Positions 1 through 9,682 of a stretch of DNA of 64,000 bases are shown here, in pieces. Under the pieces are notes generated by a model. The model saw nothing but the letters and a program-made list of their open reading frames with translations, ran no database searches and was not told the DNA's origin. Origin of the DNA: Tetragonia tetragonoides (Eukaryota; Streptophyta; Magnoliopsida; Caryophyllales; Aizoaceae). Position 1 is the stretch's first letter. Every line of letters starts with the position of its first letter. The DNA is taken from positions 12,458,501 through 12,522,500 of the forward strand of contig CM076147.1 in the NCBI GenBank assembly GCA_038025085.1, given 5' to 3'. Made by a program: the position numbers and the translations under genes.

Positions 1-1271
1 TCGACTTACGTTTAGGATACCATCAACTCAGGATTTCAGAGCCTAACATTGCAAATACCACGTTTAGGACTATGTATGGACACTACGAGTTCACTGTTAT
101 GCCTTTTGGGTTGAGGAACGCACCTGCAAAGTTTATGGATTTGATGAACCGTACGTTCCAGCCTTATCTCGATCAGTTCGTAGTTGTCTTTATTGACGAT
201 ATTTTGGTCTACTCGAAGAACGCTGCTGAGCACGAGCAACATTTGCGAACCGTTTTGGAGATTTTGAGACGACATCAGCTGTATGCGAAGTTGTCAAAGT
301 GCGAGTTTTGGTTAGAAACTGTTCCTTTCTTAGGACACGTGGTGTCTAAGAGTGGAGTTGTTGTTGATCCGGAAAAGATTAGAGCTGTTATGGACTGGTC
401 CGCACCGAAGAGCGTGACTGAGGTTAGAAGTTTTCTTGGGTTAGTTGGTTAATATCGCAGGTTTGTGGAAGGATTTTCCAAGATAACGCAGCCTATGACA
501 AATTTGATGAAGAAGACGACGAAGTTTGTGTAGTCTGAAAAGTGTGAAGCTGCTTTTCAAGAGTCGAAGAAACGTCTTACGAGCGCGCCGATTTTGACTT
601 TGCCATCGGGAACTGAAGGGTACGAAGTCTATAGTGACGCGTCTAAGCATGGCTTAGGCTGTGTTTTGATGCAACATGGAAAGGTAGTGGCCTATACCTC
701 AAGACAACTGAAGAAGCACGAGGATAACTACCCTACTCACGACTTAGAGCTCGCTACTGTCGTATTTGCTTTTAAGATTTGGCGACATTATCTCTATAGT
801 TCTGCTGTCAAGATATTTACGGACCACAAGAGTCTCGAGTACATATTCACGCAAAAGGAGTTGAATATGCGATAAAGAAGATGACTAGAGTTATTGACAG
901 AGTACGACATCGACATTCAGTATCACGAAGGGAAAGCTAACGTTGTAGCTGACGCTTTGAGTAGAAAATCTCGTCATACGTTGAATACTGCTTTAGTACT
1001 TCCGAAGGAGATCATTCATGACTTGCAGAGTTTAGACGTGGAGATTATGCTGAAAGGTGACGTTCAATGTACCTTAGCGCATATGTTAGTTCGACCAACC
1101 TTACTCGACGAGATTAAGGGTAAACAGAGTTTAGATGAGGATCTTCAACGGATTCTACGCCACAACGATGGGGGTAGATCCGAGGACTTTTCTACCGGTC
1201 AAGACGGTGTCTTGAGATTTCGTGATCGTGTCTGTGTGTCGAATGACCGGATATCAAGAGTCAGATTCTAG
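1..1271 (+). pseudogene. Tekay-like pol: reverse transcriptase (3' part) and RNase H
   Basis: This is the C-terminal half of RT joined to RNase H of a gypsy polyprotein. The RT catalytic box FIDDILVYS is near 190-216, and the thumb/connection motif FLGHVVSK near 328-351. RNase H follows, with [11 protein letters not shown] near 636-668 and TDHKSLEYI near 819-845, then the tether ending ADALSRKSRH near 949-978. One frame (codons starting at multiples of 3) carries all of it but is cut by stops at 450 (TAA), 531 (TAG), 873 (TAA) and 882 (TGA). From the conserved family motif, 531 and 882 look like TGG codons with a G-to-A change and 873 like CAA with C-to-T, the pattern left by methylcytosine deamination. 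The frame shifts near 1265-1340 before integrase. Confidence 0.9.
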
Positions 1272-2133
1272 GTGAATCTCACAATACGCCTTATTCTGTA
1301 CATCCTGGTGGAGACAAGCCATACAAAGGCCTTCGCCAAATGTTTTGGAGGAAAGGTACGAAACAAGATGTTGCTGAGTTCGTGGCTAAGTGCGTGACGT
1401 GCCAGAAGGTAAAGATTGAACACAAGAGACCTAGTGGAATGATTCAATCGCTTAAAGTTCTTACGTGGAAATGGAACTCAATTTCAATGGACTTTGTCAT
1501 GGGTTTACCATTGCCACAGAAGAAGAACAACGCCATTTGGGTCGTTGTGGATCGTTTGACGAAAGTTGCGAGATTCATCCCAATGAATGACACTTGGGAA
1601 ATGGATAAGCTAGCGGATGCTTACGTCAAGGAAGTTATGAGACTTCATGGTGTTCCAGAAGATATCGCTTCAGATAGAGACTCGAGATTTCTATCTCATT
1701 TTTGGCAGAAATTGCAAGAAGCTTTTGGAAGCAAATTGAAGTTTAGTACTGCTTTTCATCCTGCGACTGATGGTCAGACGGAAAGAACGATTCAGACTTT
1801 GGAGGATATCCTACGAGTGTGTGCTCTCGAGTATCAAGGCTCGTGGGATACACACATTCCGTTAATCGAGTTCTCTTACAACAATAGCTATCATTCAAGC
1901 ATTGATCGAGCATCATATGAAGCGTTGTATGGTAGAAAGTGTAGATCGCCAGTTTGTTGGAACAACATTAGTGAAACTGCAGTTTTGGGTCCTGAGATGA
2001 TCCAGCAGACCGTCGATGTGGTCAAGGTGATTCAAGCGAAGATGCGTAGTGCTCAAGATCGCCCGAAATCGTACGCTGATCGCCAACTTCATGTCTCAAG
2101 TTTCGGGACGAAATTTCTTTTAAGGAGGGTAGA
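1272..2133 (+). pseudogene. Tekay-like integrase, C-terminus deleted
   Basis: Integrase inserts the retrotransposon cDNA into the host chromosome. The H2C2 zinc finger spans about 1280-1410 (His in HNTPYSVHPGG, CVTCQK at the end). The catalytic core shows the three acidic positions: Asp in SMDFVMG near 1489, Asp in SDRDSRF near 1672, and Glu in DGQTERTIQ near 1775. After SYADRQ (about 2071-2090) the frame jumps straight to the conserved 3' tail of the element just before the polypurine tract. The usual integrase C-terminal domain and chromodomain are therefore missing. The frame then runs into the LTR and stops at 2182. This is a deletion derivative, not a functional integrase. Confidence 0.88.
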
Positions 2134-2134
2134 A
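2122..2134 (+). other. polypurine tract of Tekay-like element
   Basis: AAGGAGGGTAGAA directly abuts the LTR start TGTGATACCC. A purine run in this position primes plus-strand DNA synthesis in LTR retrotransposons. Confidence 0.88.
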
Positions 2135-2453
2135 TGTGATACCCAAATATTTTCTATAATTATTATATTGATTTATAAATGATTTATAAATAGTTCTGGA
2201 GATTAAATCGTATTTATATTCAAGGATTCAATTTATTCAAATAAAGCCATAATAATGTTAATTATTATTTTGAGACTTTCATAAATTGCATTTATTAATT
2301 TTGAGGAATTTAATTAAAATATTTTATATATGAATAAGAATTATTCATATTGTTTTATTTAGTTTTAATTAGCTTTAATTAGCTATTTAAATCAGAAAAT
2401 TATTAAATAAATTCCCAAACCTAGTAGTATTTGACTTGGGTTGACTAAGGGCC

Positions 2454-2461
2454 TATATAAA
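2454..2461 (+). promoter_or_regulatory. TATA box of LTR promoter
   Basis: TATATAAA lies 320 bp into the LTR and is followed by a CT-rich leader. The same layout, with the same flank CCTAGTAGTATTT upstream, occurs in the minus-strand relative at 61606-61616, which supports a conserved U3 promoter. Confidence 0.7.
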
Positions 2462-2507
2462 GAAAAAGAGGAGGCAATTAATCAGTTTTCACAACTGATC
2501 AAACCCT

Positions 2508-2870
2508 CACTCACATTCTCTCTCCTCCTCTCTCAAACTCACGTTCACTCACTCTCTCTCTCTCTCACCCTCACCGGCTCTCCTCACCCCAGCCGCCCAC
2601 TCACCGGAAATCGCCAGCCATCTCCTCCCCTCGCCGGCAGTAATCTTCTCTCCTCCCCCTCTCTTTTCTCTCTCGCTTTCTCTCTCGTTCTCCCGCCCTC
2701 TCTTTCGCGCGGGTGCTGTTGCGGACGGCCGCCAGGCCGCCGCCTAGACAGTGGCCGTCGACCGCCAGGGCGCGACGGGCCTGGCTCTCTCTTCTTCTCT
2801 CTCTTTCGTTCTCTCTCTTTCTCTCTCTTGTTTGCACTCTCTCTCTCCTCTTCGTTGGAGCTCCAGCGAC
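2508..2870 (+). repeat. CT-rich low-complexity transcribed leader
   Basis: Long runs of CTCTCTCT and TTCTCTCT with interspersed GC-rich stretches start about 50 bp after the TATA box. This pyrimidine-rich composition produces artificial Ser/Leu-rich and Arg/Glu-rich reading frames on both strands. Confidence 0.75.
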
Positions 2871-4061
2871 CACCACCACCACCGACCATGGTGGCTAGTA
2901 GGTGGCAGTGGTGGTGATGGGTCGGGTTATGGGTCCCATGCATGGGTACCCGTGACCTAGACTTAGTTTTGAAGTTAGGGTTTCGTTTTTATATTTTTCG
3001 TAATTATTAGTTAGATTTTCAGGATTTTCGATTTAATGTTTTTATTTTTCTGCACTCATTCGGAATCGGAATTTGGATTTTTAAAAGTCTAGATTGGTTG
3101 AAATAAATTAAAAACTTTAATGAAAATATCAGATTAATATTTCATTACTTTTTGTATTTTTGTATTGAATTAATACTGATCGGTAATTGTTTTTAATTAG
3201 GACCTAACGAGCAAGCGTGAGAATCATCGATCGTTGGAGCATACTTACTATTTGGTAGCTTATTAGTGGTAAGCTCTCATGGCTACCTTCTTCCAAAGCC
3301 CCATCAAAACTATTTTGATGTGTTATATGTTAATTGAGAAATTGTTGTTAATTTAATATGCAAAGCATGATTAAATTATATCGTCGTTATTATGAAGTTA
3401 TTAAGCATGTTTCACTGCTGTAAATATCGTTTATAATTAGCATGTCAATGCTATCATGTTTTGAAAATTAATTAGTCCATATGATGATTCTTGGACAATT
3501 ATTGAATAGTGAATTATTAGTATTATTATGCTATTAATTATATGCTAATTGGTATGAGTATTATTGAGTGCTAGTGAGCACCTATATATTATCGTTGAAT
3601 GTCTTGGATGATTTGTGAATTTTCTGATATCAATCTTACCCTGCCGAAATTGTGCTAGACATGCAATGTCATCTTTATTGATCGAATTATCGTCGTTATT
3701 GAATTCAAGCATGTTTAATTCTGATCGTATCGAATTATCATTATCAACGTTATTTACTATTCATTGTCAAGAGCATGAAATGAATTAGTAAGTCGTGGTC
3801 TCGTAGTACCACTATGTCAACCAATGCAAATTATGTGAATTGAATTAAATGAGAGTAAGACTCCTAATGGATCCCTAAGAGTAGTCGAGCAATCGGGATT
3901 ACACCTAATGGTGTAGTTCAAGGGATGAGTGATTCCCAAGTTAGTTATGGACACCTCGCAGTGTGTCTGGGATGAATCATTCCCCATTTATTAAGTCCTC
4001 TAGGCTCGTGTAATTGTACTACAGGTAGTGTACACACTAGAGTCATTAAGTCCATGGCGTG

Positions 4062-4514
4062 TAGAGGTGGCCACTGGGCAGGCTTGGCCCAAGCCCGCAT
4101 GGAGCGGCCCGGGTGTGGGCCAAACTAGTGCCGAGGTGATCGGAGGCCCAGGCCCGGCACTGATACGGCCCACGAACTCTTAGTGCGGGCTCGGTCTTAC
4201 CACGAAAAAAGCCCGGGTACAGCTTCCTCTTTCCTCCGCCCCAAAATTCATTCTCTCTCCTTCCTCCTCCCCAAAATACATCCCCAAATCACCAACAATG
4301 GCAACAACTCCCCAATCCCCATTATCTCTCCTTCCTCCTCCCCAAAATACATCCCTACGGGCCAGAACTGACTAAGGCCCTGCCAGGCCCGAGTGGACGG
4401 CCCGGAATTGACCAAATTACCTATCCATGCGGGACAGTGCCTAGTCGCAACGAAGCTTGGCCCACGACAAAGCCCGGCCCACAAATGGAATGGACTGGCC
4501 CGTGGCCACCTCTA
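4062..4514 (+). mobile_element. hAT-type MITE nested in the LTR
   Basis: Terminal inverted repeats TAGAGGTGGCCA (4062-4073) and TGGCCACCTCTA (4503-4514) are flanked by a perfect 8-bp target duplication ATGGCGTG (4054-4061 and 4515-4522). An 8-bp duplication with a TAGAGGTGGC-like terminus is typical of the hAT superfamily. The 453-bp body is GC-rich near the ends with GGCCCGGGC-like motifs and has no transposase, so it is non-autonomous. Confidence 0.9.
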
Positions 4515-5211
4515 ATGGCGTGATTGTATCTTCGATGAACAGTATGGGTAATCGCTGTTCTATTCACTCTCTTACATCTCTCTAATCAAGACGGATTATT
4601 TATGTCGTATTTCGTATCATCACTATACAAGAATTGTATGTAACAGAATGTCGTTATGCGTATTCTTGATTATATGCTTATGTGCGTATGCAAATGAATT
4701 TCAATGATTCTTCTAAAACCTCAGGTAAGGTTTGCGAAATGTTTTTACTGGGTACGGATGACGTTTATTCAGTTTATCTGATTTTTGTTTCTCTTTTGTT
4801 TCTTTTCTCTTCTTCTCTATTTTTTTTCCGTCACGGAAACCAAATTGCAGGTTTAGTTGATTGAGGACTTACAACTTGGAAGGTAGAGTTGGCGTCCAGT
4901 TTTTAGAACTCTCTTTAGTTCAGTTTTGATCGTTGGGATTTTGTTGGATTTAGCCCTTTGAAGGCAAGTTGTAATAAATTGGTTTAATGGTTTTAGCTCA
5001 CTATATAGACAACTCTGATATTAATTATTTAGTTTGTTTAGTTTCTTAGAAGCTCCTTTTGATGCCTAGTCTTTCTTTCTGCCTAGCATTTACTCTTTAG
5101 TGATAAATGTTGCAGTAACGCTTTTGGGTTCATGACGGTTCAGTGGTGTCGAGTCGTGCCTAGCGACGTCGATAGTTCCCGAAAAATCGTTGCGAATATG
5201 GGGGTGTTACA

Positions 5212-5297
5212 ACATGCTTTAAACATGCGATAGATCCTTAAAGCAAATTTGTATTTGTAGGGGATTAGATAAGTTCAAGGAACCGTTTAGTTAGAAT
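5212..5297. other. short unassigned AT-rich spacer
   Basis: 86 bp between the Tekay-like LTR end and the foldback element. Nothing recognisable. The LTR target duplication cannot be tested because the 5' end of that element is outside the window. Confidence 0.5.
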
Positions 5298-6184
5298 AGC
5301 ATGTCTTGTGTGGACTTAGTTCACCATGGACCAAGTAATTTCTAGGGGTGGCTCCAGGTGAAGTAGGGGATGGCTCCAGGTAAAGTAGGGGGGTGGCTTC
5401 AGGTGAAATAATTTTGAATAATTTTGAGGGGTGGCTCCAGGTGAAGTAAGGGGTGGCTCCAGGTAAAGTAGGGGGTGGCTCCAGGTGAAATAAGGGTGGT
5501 GCCAACTGCCAAATATAAATTTGAGGGGTGGCTCTAGGTGAAGTAGGGGTGGCTCCACATTTAGAGGGGGTGACTTCAGGTGAAGTAGGGGGTGACTCCA
5601 AGTATTGGTCCACCATGGACTAAGTCCACACAAGTTTTTGTAGCCACCTCCTACTTTAGCTGGAGCCACCCCTTACTTCACCTGGAGCCACCCCTCAAAG
5701 TTACTCAAAATTATTTCACCTGAAGCCACCCCCCTACTATACCTGGAGTCATCCCCTACTTCACCTGGAGCCACCCCTAGAAATTACTTGGTCCATGGTG
5801 GACTAAGTCCACACAAGACATGCTGAAGACATGTTGTAAGTTACAAAAACTTGTGTGGACTTAGTCCATGGTGGACCAATACTTGGAGTCACCCCCTATT
5901 TCACCTGAAGTCACCCTCTCTAAAAGTGGAGCCACCCCTACTTCACCTAGAGCCACCCCTCAAATTTATATTTGGCAGTTGGCACCACTCCTATTTCACC
6001 TGAGCCACCTCCTACTTTACCTGGAGGCACCCCTTACTTCACCTGGAGCCACCCCTCAAAATTACTCAAAATTATTTCACCTGAAGTCATCCTCTACTTT
6101 ACCTAGAGTCATCCCCTACTTCACCTGGAGCCACCCCTAGAAATTACTTGGTCCACGGTGGACTAAGTCCACACAAGATATGCT
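5298..6184. repeat. foldback element with ~344-bp inverted arms and internal partial copy
   Basis: Arm A (5298-5642) begins AGCATGTCTTGTGTGG and is the inverted complement of arm C (5842-6184), which ends CCACACAAGATATGCT. Between them lies copy B (5643-5824), a direct repeat of the last ~181 bp of arm C. Each arm consists of a degenerate ~20-bp minisatellite with the core GGTGGCTCCAGGTGAAGTAG. Proline-rich reading frames here are by-products of the minisatellite. No transposase is present and no clear target duplication flanks it. Confidence 0.85.
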
Positions 6185-6189
6185 GATTC

Positions 6190-6290
6190 TACTCCCTCTG
6201 TTCCCGTCTTCCTAATTTTTACAAGTACGTTTTTCTTATTTGTTCGTTATATGTTGATCTTTACGTTTCTTAAAGAAACAAATATTAGGT
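6190..6290. repeat. possible truncated Stowaway-like MITE end
   Basis: TACTCCCTCTGTTCCC at 6190 resembles the CTCCCTC(C/T)GTTCC termini of plant Stowaway/mariner MITEs. No matching opposite terminus was found before the LINE sequence starts, so this is at best a remnant. Confidence 0.35.
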
Positions 6291-6299
6291 CATGACCAT

Positions 6300-7560
6300 A
6301 GGGTCAAATATGAGTGGAAACCTGTCGAATGTGCCTTATTTCATCAGTTGGGGCATGAGGAGACATATAAAAAAGTTTGGGATGCCTAAGACAAAGTTGT
6401 CCCAACTACTAGTCAGCGTGTGCAAGCACCAACTTTAGATGTTATGGGGGAAATTATTAAAGAGCAGAATGATGAAGTTCTTGAAAATGAAATTCCTGAT
6501 GAAGGGATACAGAATAAGGATCAGTGGCAAGCGCTAGCCATACAGTGAGACACAAAGTAGGAGCGGGTGTCTTTACTCTAGTGAATAATATTTTTCTGCA
6601 TTGGAAAACCCAGTTTTAATGGATAATTAAGGAGCCTTAGGCTGAGGTGGACTTCCATTGCCTCCAGAAGGGCATGGATAGTCTACTAGCTTGGAATGTC
6701 AGGGGCCGTAATGGTCTGAATAAGCAAAGAGAGGTTACTCTCTTTTGCAATAATTATATATTAGGCCTAGTTGGCTTAATAGAAACAAAAAATTAAAGAT
6801 TGTAATTTGTTGAAGAAATCACAACATGTTCTACCTGGGTGGAGCCAATTTATGAACCATCCAGCTCATCATGGTGGTAGGATCTGGGTTATCAGGGATA
6901 ATGGTGTTTATAATGTTGATATTATTTCTATTTTTGCTCAAGTGGTAAATTGCAAGGCTAGAAACTTAGCTAGACAGTCTTGGTTCTTTGTCTCATTCAT
7001 TTATGGGCTCAGTGATAAGGATAAATGAGTTCCCTTGAGGCAGAAGATAAATATAATGGCAAGCTCTTGTCAAGATCCTTGGGTACAATTTTGATGGGAG
7101 ATTTTAACAATGTGTTACATACTTAAATGTTGATGATCGTGTTGGTGGTGTTCCTGTCAGTGTCTCTGAAACTGTTGATCTTAGGGGTTGTTTGATGACT
7201 AGCAACATGGTAGAACTGGCATGTGATGGGTGCAAGTATACCTTGAATAACAAGCATCAAGATGGTGGCAGGGTGTTCTCTAAAATAGATAGAGTGTTTG
7301 CAAATGATGTTTGGTTGCAAACCTTTGAAGACTGTCATGTAAAATTCCTGCCTGAAAGAATTTCATACCACTCCCCTCCTTTATTGAGCTTGAGTTTGCC
7401 AATTCAGAGAGGCGGAAGCTCTTTAAGTATTACAGTATGTGGAGCAAGAATAAAAACTTTGGTGATTTGGTGAATGCAGCTTCGAATTATGAAGTGAGAG
7501 GGACTAAGTACAGAGTTACTTGCAAACTGAAGAAGGTGCAACAACACTAAGAAAGCTGAA
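6300..7560 (+). pseudogene. LINE ORF2 endonuclease domain, decayed
   Basis: The apurinic-type endonuclease of L1 LINEs nicks target DNA to prime reverse transcription. The family start motif reads AWNVRGRNGLNKQREV near 6688, followed by LGLVGLIETK. A more C-terminal stretch WSQFMNHPAHHGGRIWV near 6839 also fits. Upstream at about 6325-6400 is a degraded knuckle-like sequence (CALFHQLGHE), probably the end of ORF1 or a linker. Many stops and frameshifts interrupt it, so it is not functional. Confidence 0.7.
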
Positions 7561-7819
7561 CAAATATGAATATCCTAACCTGCTGAATCAGGTTCAGGTT
7601 GCCAGGATATAGATGGAGCAGGCTCAGTGAACAATCAAGCTCTGAATAATGAGCTGCAAAAGGCAAAGAAGGATGCCAGAGAGAGATTTCTGAGAATAAA
7701 TAAGGATGCTGAATCCTTTTTACAGCACAAGAGCAAGTTAAAGTGGATTCAACTAGGGGATCATAACAGTCATCTTGACACATAAAAGGCAAATGAATAG
7801 GGTTATTTATTCCCTTAAC

Positions 7820-7909
7820 AATGCAGTTGGAGCTACCATTGCTTCACAGAGTCAGAGATATGAGGAACTCAGAGATTTTTACAAGAATATGGTAGACAAG
7901 GTTGATAAT
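7820..7909 (+). repeat. 90-bp direct repeat, left copy (flanks inner LINE)
   Basis: Matches 9593-9682 over 90 bp with about three mismatches. It brackets the inner LINE exactly, so it behaves as a target-site duplication, though far longer than usual for LINEs. Confidence 0.88.
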
Positions 7910-9592
7910 TATGGAGGTATCTGGAGGAAGATAATTATGGAGAAATATAATTTAGGGGATTTGCATTCCTTGGAGGAGATTCTGATACCAAGAAGGGGGG
8001 GATTATAGAAGGAAATAATTTCTTTCCTTAAAAATAGTTCAAAGATGGAGGCTAATTTTAAGGGAAATTTGGTTGTGAAGATTGGGAATGGATTGTCTAC
8101 TCGCTTTTGGCTTGATATTTGGGTGTCAGATCAGTCTTTGGCTAATAAATTTCCTAGGCTATTTTCGCTAACTATGCAACCTTCGGCTTATGTATCTGAC
8201 ATGGGTGTTTGAGAAGGATTTGTTTGGCGGTGGTGTTTGAGTTGGAGAAGGAGTCTGTTTATATGGGAAGAAGAAATAAAAGACCAGCTTAATTCAATCA
8301 TTGCACACGTCCAATTTGACCTAGGAGTGCAGGATAAATTCTTTAGGAAATTGGAAAGTAATGGCAACTTCACTGTAAATCTTTGAGACATGAAATCATC
8401 AAGAGGGAAGGGAGTTTGATCAATGAAGAAATCAAAGGTGTCTGGCAAGGTTTAGCTCCTCCAAAGGTTGAGGTTTTTATGTGGCTCTCGTGCCTTGGGA
8501 GGTTCAAGACGAAAGATAGGCTAGCAGGTTTGGGTTTCAGATGCATTACGAACACGTTGTGTGTCCTTTGTGAGAAGGAAGAGGAGTCTTGTTTTCACAT
8601 TTTATTTCACTGTGATTTTGCAAGAAGGGTGTGGAATGAGTGGCTAGCCTTATGGAATATATCTTGGTGCGCACCTTGGCAAATGATGGACTTCTACCTG
8701 CAGTGGTGTTCTAGTGTAGCAGGTTCGCATTTCAAACAGGTTCATACTTTGTTCTTATTTGTGCTTGTCTGGTCGATTTGGAAGGAAAGGAACTGTAGGC
8801 TCTTTGAGGGGAAGAAGAGTGATGTTAGAGAATTTTATGAACTGTGCTTGCTTCGTTTAACATGGTGGATCAAGGCATGGGATGACGACTTTCCTCCACA
8901 GCAGGTTTGTCAATCTCCAGCTTGTTTGAAAATTTCTGATCATCGACCTTGTCCTAAGACTACAATTAGTTGGGAGCCACCGAAGGTGGGGGTTTTAAAA
9001 TGGAATATAGATGCTTCATTTAGAGAGGGGGTGGCAGCGGTGGGTGGAGTGTTGAGAGATTGGGAAGGCAGGTTTAGATGTATATTTTCAGGAAGAGTTT
9101 ATTGCCTGGAAATTAATCACGCGGAGATAGTAGCGATTGGGAGAGCTATGTTTGAGACCCTGTCTAAGGATTTGTTGCATCATTTTGAGATTACTTTTGA
9201 ATCGGATTCTCTTAATGCGGTTAACTGGTGTAATGAGAGGAAGAGAGGACCCTGGAATGCGAGGTTTGATCTCAACTTCATTCGGCATACAATGGCGAGA
9301 TGACCCAAGTTTTCTATTGTTCATAGATTGAGGAGTGCAAATGGGATTGCGGATGGTCTAGCTAAACAAGGGCTTATTAGAGAAGAAGATTTTATTGCTT
9401 GGTTTTGATTTTTTCGTCCTTCTTTTGCTTTCATGATATTTGATCTCAATACTATGTCAAACCCTTCCTAGAAGGTGGGGGTATAGTGGCGAGTGATATC
9501 ATGGTTAAGCATGTCTTTGGCGTTCTTTGTAATTGCTCCTTCTCGGAGTTTTTATTAATAAAAGAATGCCTAAATTATCAAAAAATAAAAAT
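7910..9592 (+). mobile_element. 5'-truncated L1-type LINE (inner)
   Basis: The 1683-bp insertion starts abruptly in the C-terminal part of ORF2 (GGIWRKIIMEKYNLGD) and ends with a short A-rich tail (caaaaaataaaaata, just before 9593). 5' truncation plus an A-rich 3' end is the signature of target-primed reverse transcription. It carries the zinc-binding and RNase H regions described separately. It is flanked by a 90-bp direct repeat of outer-LINE sequence. Confidence 0.85.
8383..9408 (+). pseudogene. LINE C-terminal zinc-binding (zf-RVT) and RNase H domains
   Basis: This is the C-terminal end of a plant L1 ORF2 protein. Near 8455-8650 it reads PPKVEVFMWLSCLGR, then a Cys/His cluster CVLCEKEEESCFHILFHC, the zf-RVT signature. 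Near 8990 begins a plant RVT_3-type RNase H: WNIDASF (first Asp), AEIVAIGRAM (Glu), FESDSLNAV (Asp) and NGIADGLAK (last Asp). The frame is open for 307 codons, has one TGA at 9301 and would end at 9406-9408. RNase H would remove RNA from the cDNA hybrid. Upstream (8010-8382) the same protein continues with stops and is degraded. Confidence 0.85.
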
Positions 9593-9682
9593 AATGCAGC
9601 TGGAGCTACCATTACTTCACAGAGTCAGAGATATGAGGAACTCAGAGATTTTTACAAGAATATGGTAGGCAAGGTTGATAAT
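9593..9682 (+). repeat. 90-bp direct repeat, right copy
   Basis: Second copy of 7820-7909. The outer LINE reading frame continues from it (FYKNMVGKVDN onward). Confidence 0.88.

Larger units (their letters stand above)
1..5211 (+). mobile_element. Tekay/Del-like Ty3/gypsy retrotransposon, 3' part
   Basis: The window opens inside the reverse transcriptase and runs through RNase H and integrase to a polypurine tract and a 3.08-kb 3' LTR. The domain order RT-RNaseH-IN and motifs such as FIDDILVYS are those of Ty3/gypsy elements, and the overall pol sequence looks like the Tekay/Del chromovirus lineage. The 5' LTR, gag and protease lie outside the window. Pol is broken by several stops and lacks the integrase C-terminus and chromodomain, so this copy cannot be autonomous. 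A related minus-strand copy lies at 54058-61922. Confidence 0.9.
2135..5211 (+). repeat. 3' LTR of Tekay-like element (3077 bp)
   Basis: It starts TGTGATACCC right after the polypurine tract and ends GGGGTGTTACA, a TG...CA LTR with imperfect terminal inverted repeats. The first ~400 bp (AT-rich U3, TATA box, CT-rich leader) closely match the minus-strand copy at 61922-61490; downstream of the leader the two are unrelated. The length includes the 453-bp MITE at 4062-4514. The rest is AT-rich and non-coding. Reading frames in it, such as 2441-2917, come from the CT-rich leader and look spurious. Confidence 0.85.

Noticed and set aside
2441..2960. Ser/Leu-rich and Arg/Glu-rich frames in the LTR leader
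   Set aside because: They come from CT-rich low-complexity DNA on both strands.
4183..4484. Frames inside the hAT MITE
   Set aside because: Short, on both strands, in a non-autonomous element without transposase motifs.
5287..6140. Proline/histidine-rich frames in the foldback
   Set aside because: Translation of a ~20-bp minisatellite on either strand; no independent evidence of coding.
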